A stretch of 12,312 nucleotides of DNA from JBOGEB01 sp050743125 (GCA_050743125.1 JBOGEB010000131.1:1-12312), one strand, 5' to 3'. Shown: positions 1-6,274, numbered from the stretch's first letter. A program made the numbers and translations. The notes: a model not told the origin generated them from the letters alone.

Positions 1-147
1 GCCCAAACGGTGCAGCCTGACACCGACCACCATCCGGACTGTCTGGTGCACGGCGATGTGGCCTTTCGGATCAACGGGTACAAACACCGCAGATCCTCCT
101 GCATCCCGCATGCATCGCCCGCCACCCCAACTCGGCCACTTGGCCAC
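1..147 (-). CDS. Possible partial gene running off the left edge
   Basis: An open frame on the minus strand reads from a GTG at 147 (alternative ATG at 111) to the left edge without a stop. The predicted start of the product is VAKWPSWGGGRCMRDAGGSA, followed by a valine-rich stretch (VFVPVDPKGHIAV). I recognise no family. In favour of a gene: AGCAGGT lies about 7 nt before the GTG, and a TATAAT box lies some 28 nt further upstream. Against: only 49 codons are visible and no conserved motif can be named. The DNA from 1 to about 250 is visibly less GC-rich than the rest, which would fit a recently acquired or decaying gene. Confidence 0.3.
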   Translation of the reverse strand, partial: MAKWPSWGGGRCMRDAGGSAVFVPVDPKGHIAVHQTVRMVVGVRLHRLG

Positions 148-174
148 CGCCGCACCTGCTTTAGGAGAAGCCGA

Positions 175-203
175 ATTATAGCTGAGCCCACCACAGCCGT
201 CTA
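175..203 (-). promoter_or_regulatory. Candidate sigma-70 promoter for the partial left-edge gene
   Basis: Reading the minus strand, TAGACG (203-198, four of six matches to TTGACA) is followed after exactly 17 nt by a perfect TATAAT (180-175). A perfect -10 hexamer is uncommon by chance in DNA this rich in GC. It points leftward, into the open frame starting at 147, and would give a leader of about 20 nt. Confidence 0.4.
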
Positions 204-477
204 GCCTGAAAAGGGATTGCTCAACATATGGAAACGGATTGACTGGATACGCGAGAACGCGCTCTTTGCCAACATTGACCCTCTGCAGGTGGCTCCAGTG
301 GTTTATAGGGAATCGTGGCGCACCTGCCTACGCACCCGAGCGCGGCTCACCCGAGACGAACAGGCCGCGCACCGGCGTCGTGTGTCCCCAGCGCCTTTCG
401 CGGGACGCATCAGTCCAGGTGGCAACCGCGCCTGATGCCTTCGCGCCCCGCCTCGGACAAGGCCGGGTCCGGCCCCC
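204..477. other. Intergenic stretch with no recognisable gene
   Basis: No frame on either strand shows a recognisable domain or a start with a good ribosome binding site. Short open frames here are of the kind expected in GC-rich DNA. Its right part probably continues the decayed end of the LuxR-type pseudogene that follows, whose readable homology stops near 478. Confidence 0.4.
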
Positions 478-1079
478 TGAGGGCGGCAGCAAGCCGCGTG
501 CGCGGGCGACGATCTCGGCGCGGGTGGGAGACGTCGAGTTTGCGGTACAACGGCGTTGAGACAGACGGAGACCTCGCGGGCGATCTCACAGCGGGACAGG
601 CCCGTGGCGCGGCAGGTGGCCCGACGGCGCGCCCGCCGTCGCTCGGGTCCGCGGACGCCGCCACGAGGCGCTCCGGCCGCGGCGTGACCCGAGCGCACGC
701 TCGGCGCGGGCCACAAGGCCGGCCAGGGTCCCGCAGTCCGGGCACGCGTCGATGAGCCGGCGCGCTTCTGTGGCCAGGGTCGCGGTGCCTGCCGTGTCGC
801 CGAGCCGGTGGCGGAGGCGGAGGCGGGCGTGGGTCAGGAGCGCGTAGGCGATCTCGATCCGCCCGCCGCCCACTCGCCCAACAGCGTGGTCTTACCCGAC
901 CCGGCCGGCGCCTCGACCAGGGTGAGCTTGCGCGGCGGCGAAGCCTCGAGCCACTGATGCAGGTCCGGCCGTGGAACAAGCCTCGCCCGCCGCGCCGGCG
1001 TGACGAGCTTCGTCGCGAGCAGCACCAACGGGAGGGGCGAGACGTCCCGGCCGGACGCCAACGCCTGGCCAGCGACCAT
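478..1079 (-). pseudogene. Remnant of a MalT-like (LAL) LuxR-family ATPase regulator
   Basis: Pieces of one large regulator appear in order on the minus strand but in different frames. From an ATG at 1079 the N-terminus reads LLATKLVTPARRARLVPRPD and reaches the Walker A stretch VEAPAGSGKTTLLGEWAA near 861. Within a few bases the frame changes to a C-terminal TPR-like segment (EIAYALLTHARLRLRHRLGD, to about 690), so the several hundred residues that normally lie between are missing. A LuxR recognition-helix remnant GLSRCEIAREVSVCLN (602-554) follows in another frame, then LYRKLDVS (550-527) in a second, then TRAEIVARARGLLPPSGG (about 525-478) in a third. Intact members are usually about 900 residues; this is clearly dead. 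It lies just downstream of trpS on the same strand, and its former target is unknown. Confidence 0.75.
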
Positions 1080-1194
1080 CACGCCACGATACGGCCGCAC
1101 GCGGGGTTGCGGAACGAGTGCTCCACCGCTTCCCGCTCGCACGCGACACGTACGTTCGCGGTCCCGCCCGTGAGCGCGCCCAGAGCCACGATCG

Positions 1195-2205
1195 TTACAT
1201 GAGACCGGTGAGCCGCATGGCGCGGTGAAGGGTCTGGTCGGCGACGGCCGCAGCCTTTTCCGCTCCATTGGCCAGGGTTTTGTCGAGGTAGGAGTCGTCT
1301 GTGCGGATGTCGTAGTACCGGCTCTGGATTGCCCCGACGCACTCGATGGCGAGCTCGGCCAGCTCTTTCTTGAGGACGCCGTAACCCTTGCCCCCGAAGC
1401 GGTGCAGGGTCTCCTCTCGGGTCGTGCCGGACAGCACCTCGTAGAGGACGAGGAGGTTGTCCACCCCCGGCAAGAGGTCATCGGCGTTGACCGCGGAGCC
1501 GGAGTCGGTAACGGCACGCATAATGGCGCGGCGGATCTTGTCGGGCGGATCGAGCAGCCCGACGGCATGCCCCTCGCGGGTCAGGGCGAGACTCTTGCTC
1601 ATCTTGACCGTCGGGTCGTCCAAGCCCATGATGCGGGCTCCGCTCTTGCGGACCAGGGCTTCAGGCACGACGAACATCTCACCGAACAGGTGGTTGAACC
1701 GCTGCGCGATGTCGCGGGTGAGTTCGATGTGCTGACGCTGGTCGTCGCCAACGGGCACGTAGTTGGCCTGGTAGAGCAGGATGTCGGCTGCTTGCAGCGC
1801 CGGGTAGGTGAGCAGACCAGCACCGGGGCTCGCCCCTTCGGACTTGGACTTGTACTGCGTCATCCGCTCCAGCCAACTCACGGGAGTGATGCAGTCGAGG
1901 ATCCAGCCCAGGGTCGCGTGCGCCGGCACGCGAGACTGGAGAAAGAGCACGGACCTGTCGGGGTCCAGCCCGCACGCCAGGTAGAGGGCGACGATCTCGC
2001 GGATGCGGCGGCGCAGGTCGTCGGCGCGGACGTTCTCGGGGATGGTGAGCGCGTGCAGGTCGGCGATGAAGAAGAAGTTTTCGTAGCAGTCCTGCTCCTG
2101 TGCCCAGACGCTGAGCGCACCGATGTAGTTGCCGATGTGCAGGGCGCCGGTCGCGGCGATGCCGGATAGCACTCGAGGCTTAGCCAGTGGCGTGACGTCC
2201 GCCAT
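1195..2205 (-). CDS. trpS: Tryptophanyl-tRNA synthetase
   Basis: A 336-residue class I aminoacyl-tRNA synthetase that charges tRNA-Trp in the cytoplasm; this is the usual bacterial TrpRS length. The ATP-binding signature HIGN is at residues 23-26 after VLSGIAATGALHIGNY. FFFIADLHALT (44-54) matches the tryptophan-pocket region, GDDQRQH (153-159) the conserved GxDQ segment, and KMSKS (201-205) the second ATP motif. The C-terminal helical anticodon-binding part is present (YLDKTLANGAEKA, 306-318). The ATG at 2205 is chosen because AGAGGGA precedes it by about 6 nt and homology starts a few residues in; upstream codons in frame look non-coding. The small CxxC gene ends 56 nt upstream on the same strand, so the two may share a transcript. 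It looks fully functional. Confidence 0.97.
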   Translation of the reverse strand: MADVTPLAKPRVLSGIAATGALHIGNYIGALSVWAQEQDCYENFFFIADLHALTIPENVRADDLRRRIREIVALYLACGLDPDRSVLFLQSRVPAHATLGWILDCITPVSWLERMTQYKSKSEGASPGAGLLTYPALQAADILLYQANYVPVGDDQRQHIELTRDIAQRFNHLFGEMFVVPEALVRKSGARIMGLDDPTVKMSKSLALTREGHAVGLLDPPDKIRRAIMRAVTDSGSAVNADDLLPGVDNLLVLYEVLSGTTREETLHRFGGKGYGVLKKELAELAIECVGAIQSRYYDIRTDDSYLDKTLANGAEKAAAVADQTLHRAMRLTGLM

Positions 2206-2261
2206 GTCGTCCCTCTGGGCGTGATTGTTGGTCTTGGAGGTTGTCGAACTGGCGCATGAGC

Positions 2262-2480
2262 CTACTGCAACGGGCTGGATTGACTCGGCTGTGGGGACTT
2301 GCCAGCCTCGGAGTTGGTGGCGGGCGCGGCGGCGATCTCGTCCTCGGTGGCGCCGTTGCGCCGAGCTGGGTCGAGGTATGCGGTCGCGCACGTTCCACAA
2401 CCCTCGGCAATCGTCTTGCGGGCCATTTCCAGAGCACTCGCGCGGATCCGCTCAGGGCTCTTGTCCCTGATCCAGCTCAT
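2262..2480 (-). CDS. Small CxxC protein of unknown function
   Basis: A 72-residue product starting MSWIRDKSPERIRASALEMA. The ATG at 2480 has a strong ribosome binding site, GAGAGGAG, about 5 nt upstream, which is the best support for it being a gene. The middle reads GCGTCATAYLDPARRNGATE: a CxxC pair (residues 29 and 32) in a predicted helix followed by the turn NGATEDEI. This resembles the CxxC helix of the carboxymuconolactone decarboxylase/AhpD fold, where the two cysteines are redox active, but the protein is far shorter than that family and lacks other landmarks. The last 25 or so residues are Ser/Pro/Gln-rich and probably disordered. It sits 56 nt upstream of trpS, same strand, so co-transcription is plausible. 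A zinc- or redox-binding role is inference only. Confidence 0.65.
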   Translation of the reverse strand: MSWIRDKSPERIRASALEMARKTIAEGCGTCATAYLDPARRNGATEDEIAAAPATNSEAGKSPQPSQSSPLQ

Positions 2481-2513
2481 ACCACTCCTCTCGCGCTTGC
2501 TTAGGACCCGGGT

Positions 2514-2529
2514 CGACATAACGTTGTCG
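2514..2529. promoter_or_regulatory. Small inverted repeat upstream of the CxxC gene
   Basis: CGACATAACGTTGTCG is a 5-bp inverted repeat (CGACA / TGTCG) around a 6-bp AT-rich centre, ending 33 nt upstream of the ATG at 2480. Position and form fit an operator, but no regulator can be named. Confidence 0.25.
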
Positions 2530-2550
2530 TTTGGGCGGTGTTCGCCCTTG

Positions 2551-2590
2551 TGGCCAGGATTCGTCACGTATGCGTGACGAATCCTGGCCA
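2551..2590. repeat. 40-bp perfect palindrome, copy 1 of a repeat pair
   Basis: The arm TGGCCAGGATTCGTCACG (2551-2568) is followed by a 4-nt centre TATG and its exact reverse complement (2573-2590). It lies between the divergent starts of the CxxC gene and the sigma factor gene, so it is not placed as a terminator for either. A related element lies at 4270-4312. Both share TGGCCAGG ends and the central ACGTATGCGT, while the segments between differ. Confidence 0.85.
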
Positions 2591-2655
2591 TATGTGGGAG
2601 CCGGGGATGAGACGCAATGGCCCTACCCGGTCGTCCATCTCCTGCAAATAGGCGA

Positions 2656-2681
2656 GGAACACGATAGAGAGGGGGCGCGTG
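2656..2681 (+). promoter_or_regulatory. Candidate ECF-type promoter upstream of the sigma gene
   Basis: GGAAC (2656-2660) is followed after 17 nt by CGTG (2678-2681), loosely matching the GGAAC-N16/17-CGTN form recognised by many ECF sigma factors, which often drive their own genes. The implied leader to the start codon at 2857 is about 170 nt and contains a 7-bp stem (ACCGGCT / AGCCGGT, 2727-2744). The motif is short, so this is weak. Confidence 0.25.
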
Positions 2682-2856
2682 TAGACGCCGAGCGGGAAGA
2701 ACCCGAAGCGGTCTCGGTGCCAGCAGACCGGCTCGCCAGCCGGTGAGCACCTACCGCTGCATCCCCCGCGAGGACTGCGCTGTCAAGCTGGGTGAAGACC
2801 GCTCACCCGCCCTTCGGCAAGCCTGGTTGCAGTGCACCAACCGGAAGGGGCCGGCG

Positions 2857-3573
2857 ATGGAGTCCGGACACCAGCAGGGAACCACGGCAGTCATCGGGGG
2901 AGCACCCCCGGCCCCCCGCGCGGTAGCGGAGCGCCCCGACGACCAAGCGCTTCTCGAGCGGCTGCGTGACGGCGACGAGCACGCGTTCGCGGCGCTCGTG
3001 AGGCGGCACCATGCCGCGATGGCGCGGGTGGCGCGGGCATATGTCCCGACCCAGGCCGTGGCCGAGGAGGTCGTGCAGGAGGCGTGGCTCGGCGTGCTCG
3101 CGGGGCTCGACCGCTTCGAGGGCCGCTCCAGCCTGAAGACGTGGATCTTCCGCATCCTCGTCAACCGGGCGAAGACTCGCGGCATGCAGGAGCGGCGGAC
3201 GGTGGTGTTCTCTTCCCTGGTCGGTGACGGCGCGGAGGCGCGTGAGCGGGACCGCTTCTGCTCCCTGGAGTCCCTGGAGGAGCTGGCGTCCCCGGGCTGG
3301 CGGCAGGTCCACCCGCCACCGTCGGCCGAGCTCCCCGAGGACCGGGTCGTGGCCGGCGAGCTGCGGCAGCGGGTCCAAGCGGCGATCGACACGCTCGCGC
3401 CACGCCAGCGGACGGTCATCACCCTGCGGGACGTCGAGGGGTGGCCCGCCGCCGAGATCTGCGCGCTGCTCCGGTTGACCGACGCCAACCAGCGCGTCCT
3501 GCTCCACCGCGCGCGCTCACACGTCCGCGCCGCCCTGGAGCCCTACCTCGCTGACGCCTGTCCTGTGCGCTAG
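2857..3573 (+). CDS. ECF-family RNA polymerase sigma factor
   Basis: A 238-residue sigma-70 family protein of the extracytoplasmic-function group, which directs RNA polymerase to a dedicated promoter set. Region 2 spans about residues 29-110 (LLERLRDGDEHAFAALVRRH, then AEEVVQEAWLGVLAGLDRFEG and SLKTWIFRILVNRAKTRG). Region 4 spans about 170-225 (LAPRQRTVITLRDVEGWPAA, the HTH EICALLRLTDANQRVLLHRA). The linker is longer than usual and holds RERDRFCSLESLEELASPGW. The ATG at 2857 is preceded by GGAAGGGG with 7-nt spacing, so the 38 in-frame codons upstream are excluded. No anti-sigma gene adjoins: the next gene is convergent, leaving its control unexplained. Residues 14-21 (GGAPPAPR) come from the G-run/C-run element at 2896-2917. 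Confidence 0.93.
   Translation: MESGHQQGTTAVIGGAPPAPRAVAERPDDQALLERLRDGDEHAFAALVRRHHAAMARVARAYVPTQAVAEEVVQEAWLGVLAGLDRFEGRSSLKTWIFRILVNRAKTRGMQERRTVVFSSLVGDGAEARERDRFCSLESLEELASPGWRQVHPPPSAELPEDRVVAGELRQRVQAAIDTLAPRQRTVITLRDVEGWPAAEICALLRLTDANQRVLLHRARSHVRAALEPYLADACPVR
2896..2917 (+). repeat. G-run/C-run element inside the sigma factor gene
   Basis: Five Gs, a 4-nt spacer AGCA, five Cs, GG and six Cs. A near-identical arrangement occurs at 10813-10835 in the proline dehydrogenase gene in the same frame, and in reverse orientation three times in mshA (8073-8162). Here it encodes GGAPPAPR in the non-conserved N-terminal tail, before sigma region 2. Confidence 0.6.
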
Positions 3574-3578
3574 CGCAC
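3565..3578. repeat. 14-bp palindrome spanning two convergent stop codons
   Basis: GTGCGCTAGCGCAC is a perfect palindrome. On each strand it reads GTG CGC TAG, so the sigma factor and 6-phosphogluconolactonase both end Val-Arg-stop and their coding regions overlap by 4 bp. No T-run follows on either side, so it is not a typical intrinsic terminator. Confidence 0.85.
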
Positions 3579-4235
3579 CGCGGCCTCGTCGGCGAGGACG
3601 AGGCTGTCCCGCCGCCGCACACGGGCGGCGGGCAGGGCGTCATCACCGGAGAGGAGACGCGCGAGGACGCTCGCCTTGTCGGCTCCATCCACAAGCCAGA
3701 GGATCCGACGGGCGCGGTTGACCATGACGGGGGTGAGCGTCATCCGCACCCTCCCGCGGTAGGTGCCCACGACGGCAACGTCGCCAGGCGCGTCGACCAC
3801 GGGGTCGCCCGGTGGCCACGACGCGGTGTGCCCGTCGTCGCCCAAGCCGAGATGGACGAGGTCGAGAACGCCGCCGCAGACCGCGCGCAGCAGCGCCGCG
3901 TAGTCCCGGGCTGCACCGTGCAGGTCGGCCGCGGTCACCGGCATCGGGTGGGCGTCCGCGGGCACGTGGTCGAGCAGGTTCGCGCGCAGGACGGCAAGGT
4001 TGCGGTCGGGATGGCCGTCCGGGGCTACGCGCTCGTCGACCTGGAAGACGTGAACGCGCCCCCACGGCAGGTCGTGGCGGGCGAGCTGAGCGAACAGCGG
4101 TGCCGGGGTGCTCCCGCCGCTGAACGCGACCGCGGCGACGCCCCTGGCCTGGATCGCGCGTCCGACGACCTCGGCGACGAGGGCGGCTCCGCGCGCGGCG
4201 AGCGCGGGGAGATTCCCGGCGACCTCGACGTCCAT
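3570..4235 (-). CDS. pgl: 6-phosphogluconolactonase
   Basis: A 221-residue cytoplasmic enzyme that hydrolyses 6-phosphogluconolactone to 6-phosphogluconate, the second step of the oxidative pentose phosphate pathway and so part of NADPH supply. Family motifs are all present: the phosphate-binding FSGGSTP (about 38-44), VDERVAPDGHPDRN (about 66-79) and the signature LGLGDDGHTASWPPG (about 130-144), where SLFPG is more usual. Length is slightly under the usual 230-260. The ATG at 4235 is preferred over the GTG just before it because GAGG then lies 4 nt upstream rather than 1 nt. It overlaps the convergent sigma gene by 4 bp. Usual pentose-phosphate neighbours (zwf, tkt, tal, opcA) are not in view; upstream lies the SDR/epimerase gene, same strand, separated by a palindrome. 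Confidence 0.95.
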   Translation of the reverse strand: MDVEVAGNLPALAARGAALVAEVVGRAIQARGVAAVAFSGGSTPAPLFAQLARHDLPWGRVHVFQVDERVAPDGHPDRNLAVLRANLLDHVPADAHPMPVTAADLHGAARDYAALLRAVCGGVLDLVHLGLGDDGHTASWPPGDPVVDAPGDVAVVGTYRGRVRMTLTPVMVNRARRILWLVDGADKASVLARLLSGDDALPAARVRRRDSLVLADEAAVR

Positions 4236-4269
4236 CACGCCTCAGTGCCCCAGAGCCGCCGAGTTCTGG

Positions 4270-4312
4270 TGTGGCCAGGGTTCAGACGCATACGTCCGAA
4301 ACCCTGGCCACA
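4270..4312. repeat. Imperfect 43-bp palindrome, copy 2 of the repeat pair
   Basis: Arms TGTGGCCAGGGTT...GACG and CGTC...AACCCTGGCCACA flank the 4-nt centre CATA, with a small mismatch in each arm. Read on the minus strand its centre is ACGTATGCGT, as in copy 1 (2551-2590). It begins 7 nt after the stop codon of the SDR/epimerase gene and could serve as its terminator by stem strength, though no T-run follows. Confidence 0.8.
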
Positions 4313-4318
4313 AGAGCG

Positions 4319-5254
4319 TTATGCGTCGCGCAGGACATGGCGCAGGACATGGCGCAGGACATGGCGCAGGCCGGTCTGGAGGTCGCGGTGGCGGAAGACG
4401 TAGCCGGTCGCCTCGGTGCGGGCGGGCAGGACACGCTGGCTCGCGAGGGCGGTCTCCTCGGCGCCCTCTTTGCCGAGGAGCACTGCGGGGCCGACCCTCG
4501 GAACGGGCAGGACCGCAGGCCGGCCGAGCACGCGGCCGAGCACCTTCGTGTACTCGGCGTTGCGTACGGGCTCCGGCGCGGTGCCGTTGAGGACGCCCTC
4601 CAGGCCGGGCTCGGCCAGGGCGTGGGTGAAGACCCCGACGATGTCGTCGATCGTGATCCAGCTCACCCACTGCCGGCCGGACCCGAGCCGGCCGCCCACC
4701 CCGAGCCGGAACAGCGGGAGCTGCAGCCCCAGCGCCCCGCCCCGCGGCGACTGGACGACGCCGGTCCGCACGTGCGCGACGCGCAGGCCGGCCGCGCGGG
4801 CTGGGTCGGCCGCCGCCTCCCACTCGCGGACGACGCCGGCGAGGAAACCGTTCCCGGAGCTGGAATCCTCGGTGAGGACCTCGTCGCCGCGGTCCCGGCC
4901 GTAGAAGCCGATCGCGGACCCGCAGATCAGCGTCCGTGGACCCGCGTCCATCCCGGCGAGCGCCTCAGCGAGCAGGCGGGTCCCGCGCACGCGGCTGTCC
5001 CTGATGCGCCGCTTGCGCTCGGCGGTCCACCGGCCACCGCCGATCGGCTCGCCCGCCAGGTGGACGACCGCATCGACGTCCCGCAGCCCCTCACCGTCGA
5101 TCGTGCCCGCCTCCGGATCCCACGCGATCTGGTGCGCCCCCGACCCCGCCGGCGCCCCGCGCACGAGCCGCACCACCTGGTGGCCACCGGAGACGAGGGA
5201 CTCCACGAGGGCCGACCCGATCAGCCCAGTTGCCCCGGTGACCGCGACGCGCAT
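4319..5254 (-). CDS. TIGR01777-family NAD(P)-dependent SDR/epimerase
   Basis: A 311-residue extended short-chain dehydrogenase of the TIGR01777/YfcH group; members are widespread and their substrate is mostly unknown. The Rossmann motif GATGLIG is at residues 7-13. Family hallmarks follow: LAGEPIGGGRWTAERKRRI (67-85), SAIGFYGRDRG (113-123), a conserved ED and SGNGFLAGVVREWE (133-146), HVRTGVV (161-167) and WITIDDIVGVFTHAL (199-213). The ATG at 5254 lacks a Shine-Dalgarno sequence; instead TAGACT ends 7 nt upstream, so a leaderless transcript is likely. The C-terminus is odd: after the usual DLQTGLRHVL it repeats RHVL twice more, the product of a 12-bp tandem repeat. The gene is followed by the palindrome at 4270-4312 and then pgl. 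Confidence 0.92.
   Translation of the reverse strand: MRVAVTGATGLIGSALVESLVSGGHQVVRLVRGAPAGSGAHQIAWDPEAGTIDGEGLRDVDAVVHLAGEPIGGGRWTAERKRRIRDSRVRGTRLLAEALAGMDAGPRTLICGSAIGFYGRDRGDEVLTEDSSSGNGFLAGVVREWEAAADPARAAGLRVAHVRTGVVQSPRGGALGLQLPLFRLGVGGRLGSGRQWVSWITIDDIVGVFTHALAEPGLEGVLNGTAPEPVRNAEYTKVLGRVLGRPAVLPVPRVGPAVLLGKEGAEETALASQRVLPARTEATGYVFRHRDLQTGLRHVLRHVLRHVLRDA
4331..4370. repeat. 12-bp tandem repeat at the 3' end of the SDR/epimerase gene
   Basis: CAGGACATGGCG occurs three times without a mismatch, plus CAGG (3.3 copies). Since the unit is a multiple of three it adds RHVL units to the protein end without shifting the frame. Perfect identity suggests recent expansion by strand slippage. 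Confidence 0.9.
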
Positions 5255-5261
5255 CGGGGGG

Positions 5262-5267
5262 AGTCTA
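5262..5267 (-). promoter_or_regulatory. -10 box for a leaderless SDR/epimerase transcript
   Basis: TAGACT on the minus strand ends 7 nt before the ATG at 5254, and the intervening bases are a C-run with no ribosome binding site. Transcription would start at or next to the start codon. No convincing -35 hexamer is visible. Confidence 0.5.
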
Positions 5268-5603
5268 CGCAGTCCAGTGTTCCGGGCGGGAAGTCCGTTG
5301 TGCTGTGAGGGGTCCGGAACCCCAGAGGGGACCCTGGGGACGCCGCCGATGACACCGAGGTCGCGACTGCGCGAGGAGCGCAGGGCTGGCGGTACTCGAG
5401 CGACGAGCAACGCCGCGATCCGGGGCCGGGCGTGTCCGAATGCCGACGGAAGCTTTCCGGGCCGGTGCATTCGCCCTGGACGACCGGTCAGTGGCCCGTG
5501 CGGCGTACGAAGTAGAGGCTCCTACTTCTGTAGGAGGAACCAAGCCGGAGGGTTTGCCCCTCGCGACAGCTCCCCACGCATCGAGAAACGAGGACACACT
5601 GTG
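5268..5603 (+). promoter_or_regulatory. Divergent spacer and leader of the fasciclin gene, with overlapping hairpins
   Basis: No gene is supported here. Two sets of inverted repeats stand out. At 5309-5339, GGGGT/ACCCC overlaps CCCCAG/CTGGGG. At 5509-5536, GAAGTAG (5509-5515) pairs with CTACTTC (5522-5528), while CTCCTAC (5519-5525) pairs with GTAGGAG (5530-5536). The two stems share bases 5522-5525 and cannot form together. The second set lies about 70 nt before the fasciclin start, so it may be a leader switch or an operator. I could not match it to a known riboswitch class. A ribosome binding site GAGGA is at 5590-5594. Confidence 0.45.
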
Positions 5604-6248
5604 ATGAAAGTTACCCAAAGACACGCCCTCGCCGGCGTGGTCGTCACGCTCGCGCTCATCGCGGCCGGGTGTGGTGGCGCCAAGAAGACCGCCGAAGCCC
5701 CGGCCCCGGCCCCGGCCGAGGCGAACCCCCCGGCCGCCGAGCAGGGCGACACCGGGACCGCGATGACCGCCTCAGGCCCGGCCTGCGCCCAGCTGCCGCA
5801 AGGCGACGCGGCCGGCGGGCTCCAGGCGATGGCCGTTCAGCCCGCCGGGACCGCCGCGTCGACCAACCCGCTATTGACCAAGCTGGTCAGCGCCGTGCAG
5901 CAGGCCGGCCTGGCCGACACGCTGAACGGCGAGGGTCCGTTCACGATCTTCGCGCCTGTCGATGCCGCGTTCGCCAAGATCCCCGAAGCGGACCTCAACG
6001 CGGTGTTGGCCGACAAGGGCGTCCTCACCAAGACCCTCACGTACCACGTCCACAGCGGTGACGCGCTCACCTCCGACAAGCTCGCCACGATGAGCACCCT
6101 CAAGATGGCCAACGAGAGCGACGTCGCGCTCGCCCCGTCCGGGGACACACTGGGCCTCAACGGCCAAGCCAAGGTCGTCTGCGCCAACATCAAGGTCGGC
6201 AACGGCTTCGTCCACCTCATCGACACCGTCCTGACGCCGAGCGCGTAA
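5604..6248 (+). CDS. Fasciclin-domain lipoprotein (MPT70/MPB70-like)
   Basis: A 214-residue exported protein. Residues 1-23 (MKVTQRHALAGVVV..LIAAGC) form a lipoprotein signal with the lipidated cysteine at 23. An Ala/Pro/Glu-rich linker (about 30-55) follows, then one fasciclin domain (about 85-213) with NPLLTKLVSAVQQAGLADTL, the conserved GPFTIFAPVDAAF (111-123), LTYHVHSG (145-152) and the closing NGFVHLIDTVL (200-210). Cys61 in GPACAQ and Cys193 in VVCANI correspond to the two cysteines of mycobacterial MPT70, where they form a disulfide. Fasciclin domains mediate adhesion or surface contacts; the partner here is unknown. GAGGA precedes the start; a GTG at 5601 directly before the ATG is an alternative. 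A strong terminator follows, so it is probably monocistronic. In mycobacteria MPT70 is controlled by an ECF sigma factor; one is encoded 2 kb away, but no link is shown. Confidence 0.93.
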   Translation: MKVTQRHALAGVVVTLALIAAGCGGAKKTAEAPAPAPAEANPPAAEQGDTGTAMTASGPACAQLPQGDAAGGLQAMAVQPAGTAASTNPLLTKLVSAVQQAGLADTLNGEGPFTIFAPVDAAFAKIPEADLNAVLADKGVLTKTLTYHVHSGDALTSDKLATMSTLKMANESDVALAPSGDTLGLNGQAKVVCANIKVGNGFVHLIDTVLTPSA

Positions 6249-6274
6249 CAGCCCACCGCGTCGCAAGATCAGGG

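Noticed and set aside
1079..1194. Minus-strand frame between trpS and the pseudogene, ending in a TGATG overlap with the pseudogene start
   Set aside because: The product (GALTGGTANVRVACEREAVE and a few more residues) matches nothing I know, and its upstream part lies inside trpS in another frame. The overlap is probably chance.
1225..2169. A 314-codon plus-strand open frame
   Set aside because: It is the antisense shadow of trpS, which carries HIGN and KMSKS.
2743..2856. Longer N-terminus for the sigma factor
   Set aside because: The extra 38 residues are not sigma-like, and GGAAGGGG with ideal spacing precedes the ATG at 2857.
5004..5600. Long N-terminal extension of the fasciclin protein
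   Set aside because: It overlaps the SDR/epimerase gene on the other strand and would bury a clear lipoprotein signal peptide in the middle of the protein.
5500..5600. Known riboswitch (c-di-AMP ydaO type) in the fasciclin leader
   Set aside because: The GGAACCAA stretch suggested it, but the other conserved ydaO segments are absent.
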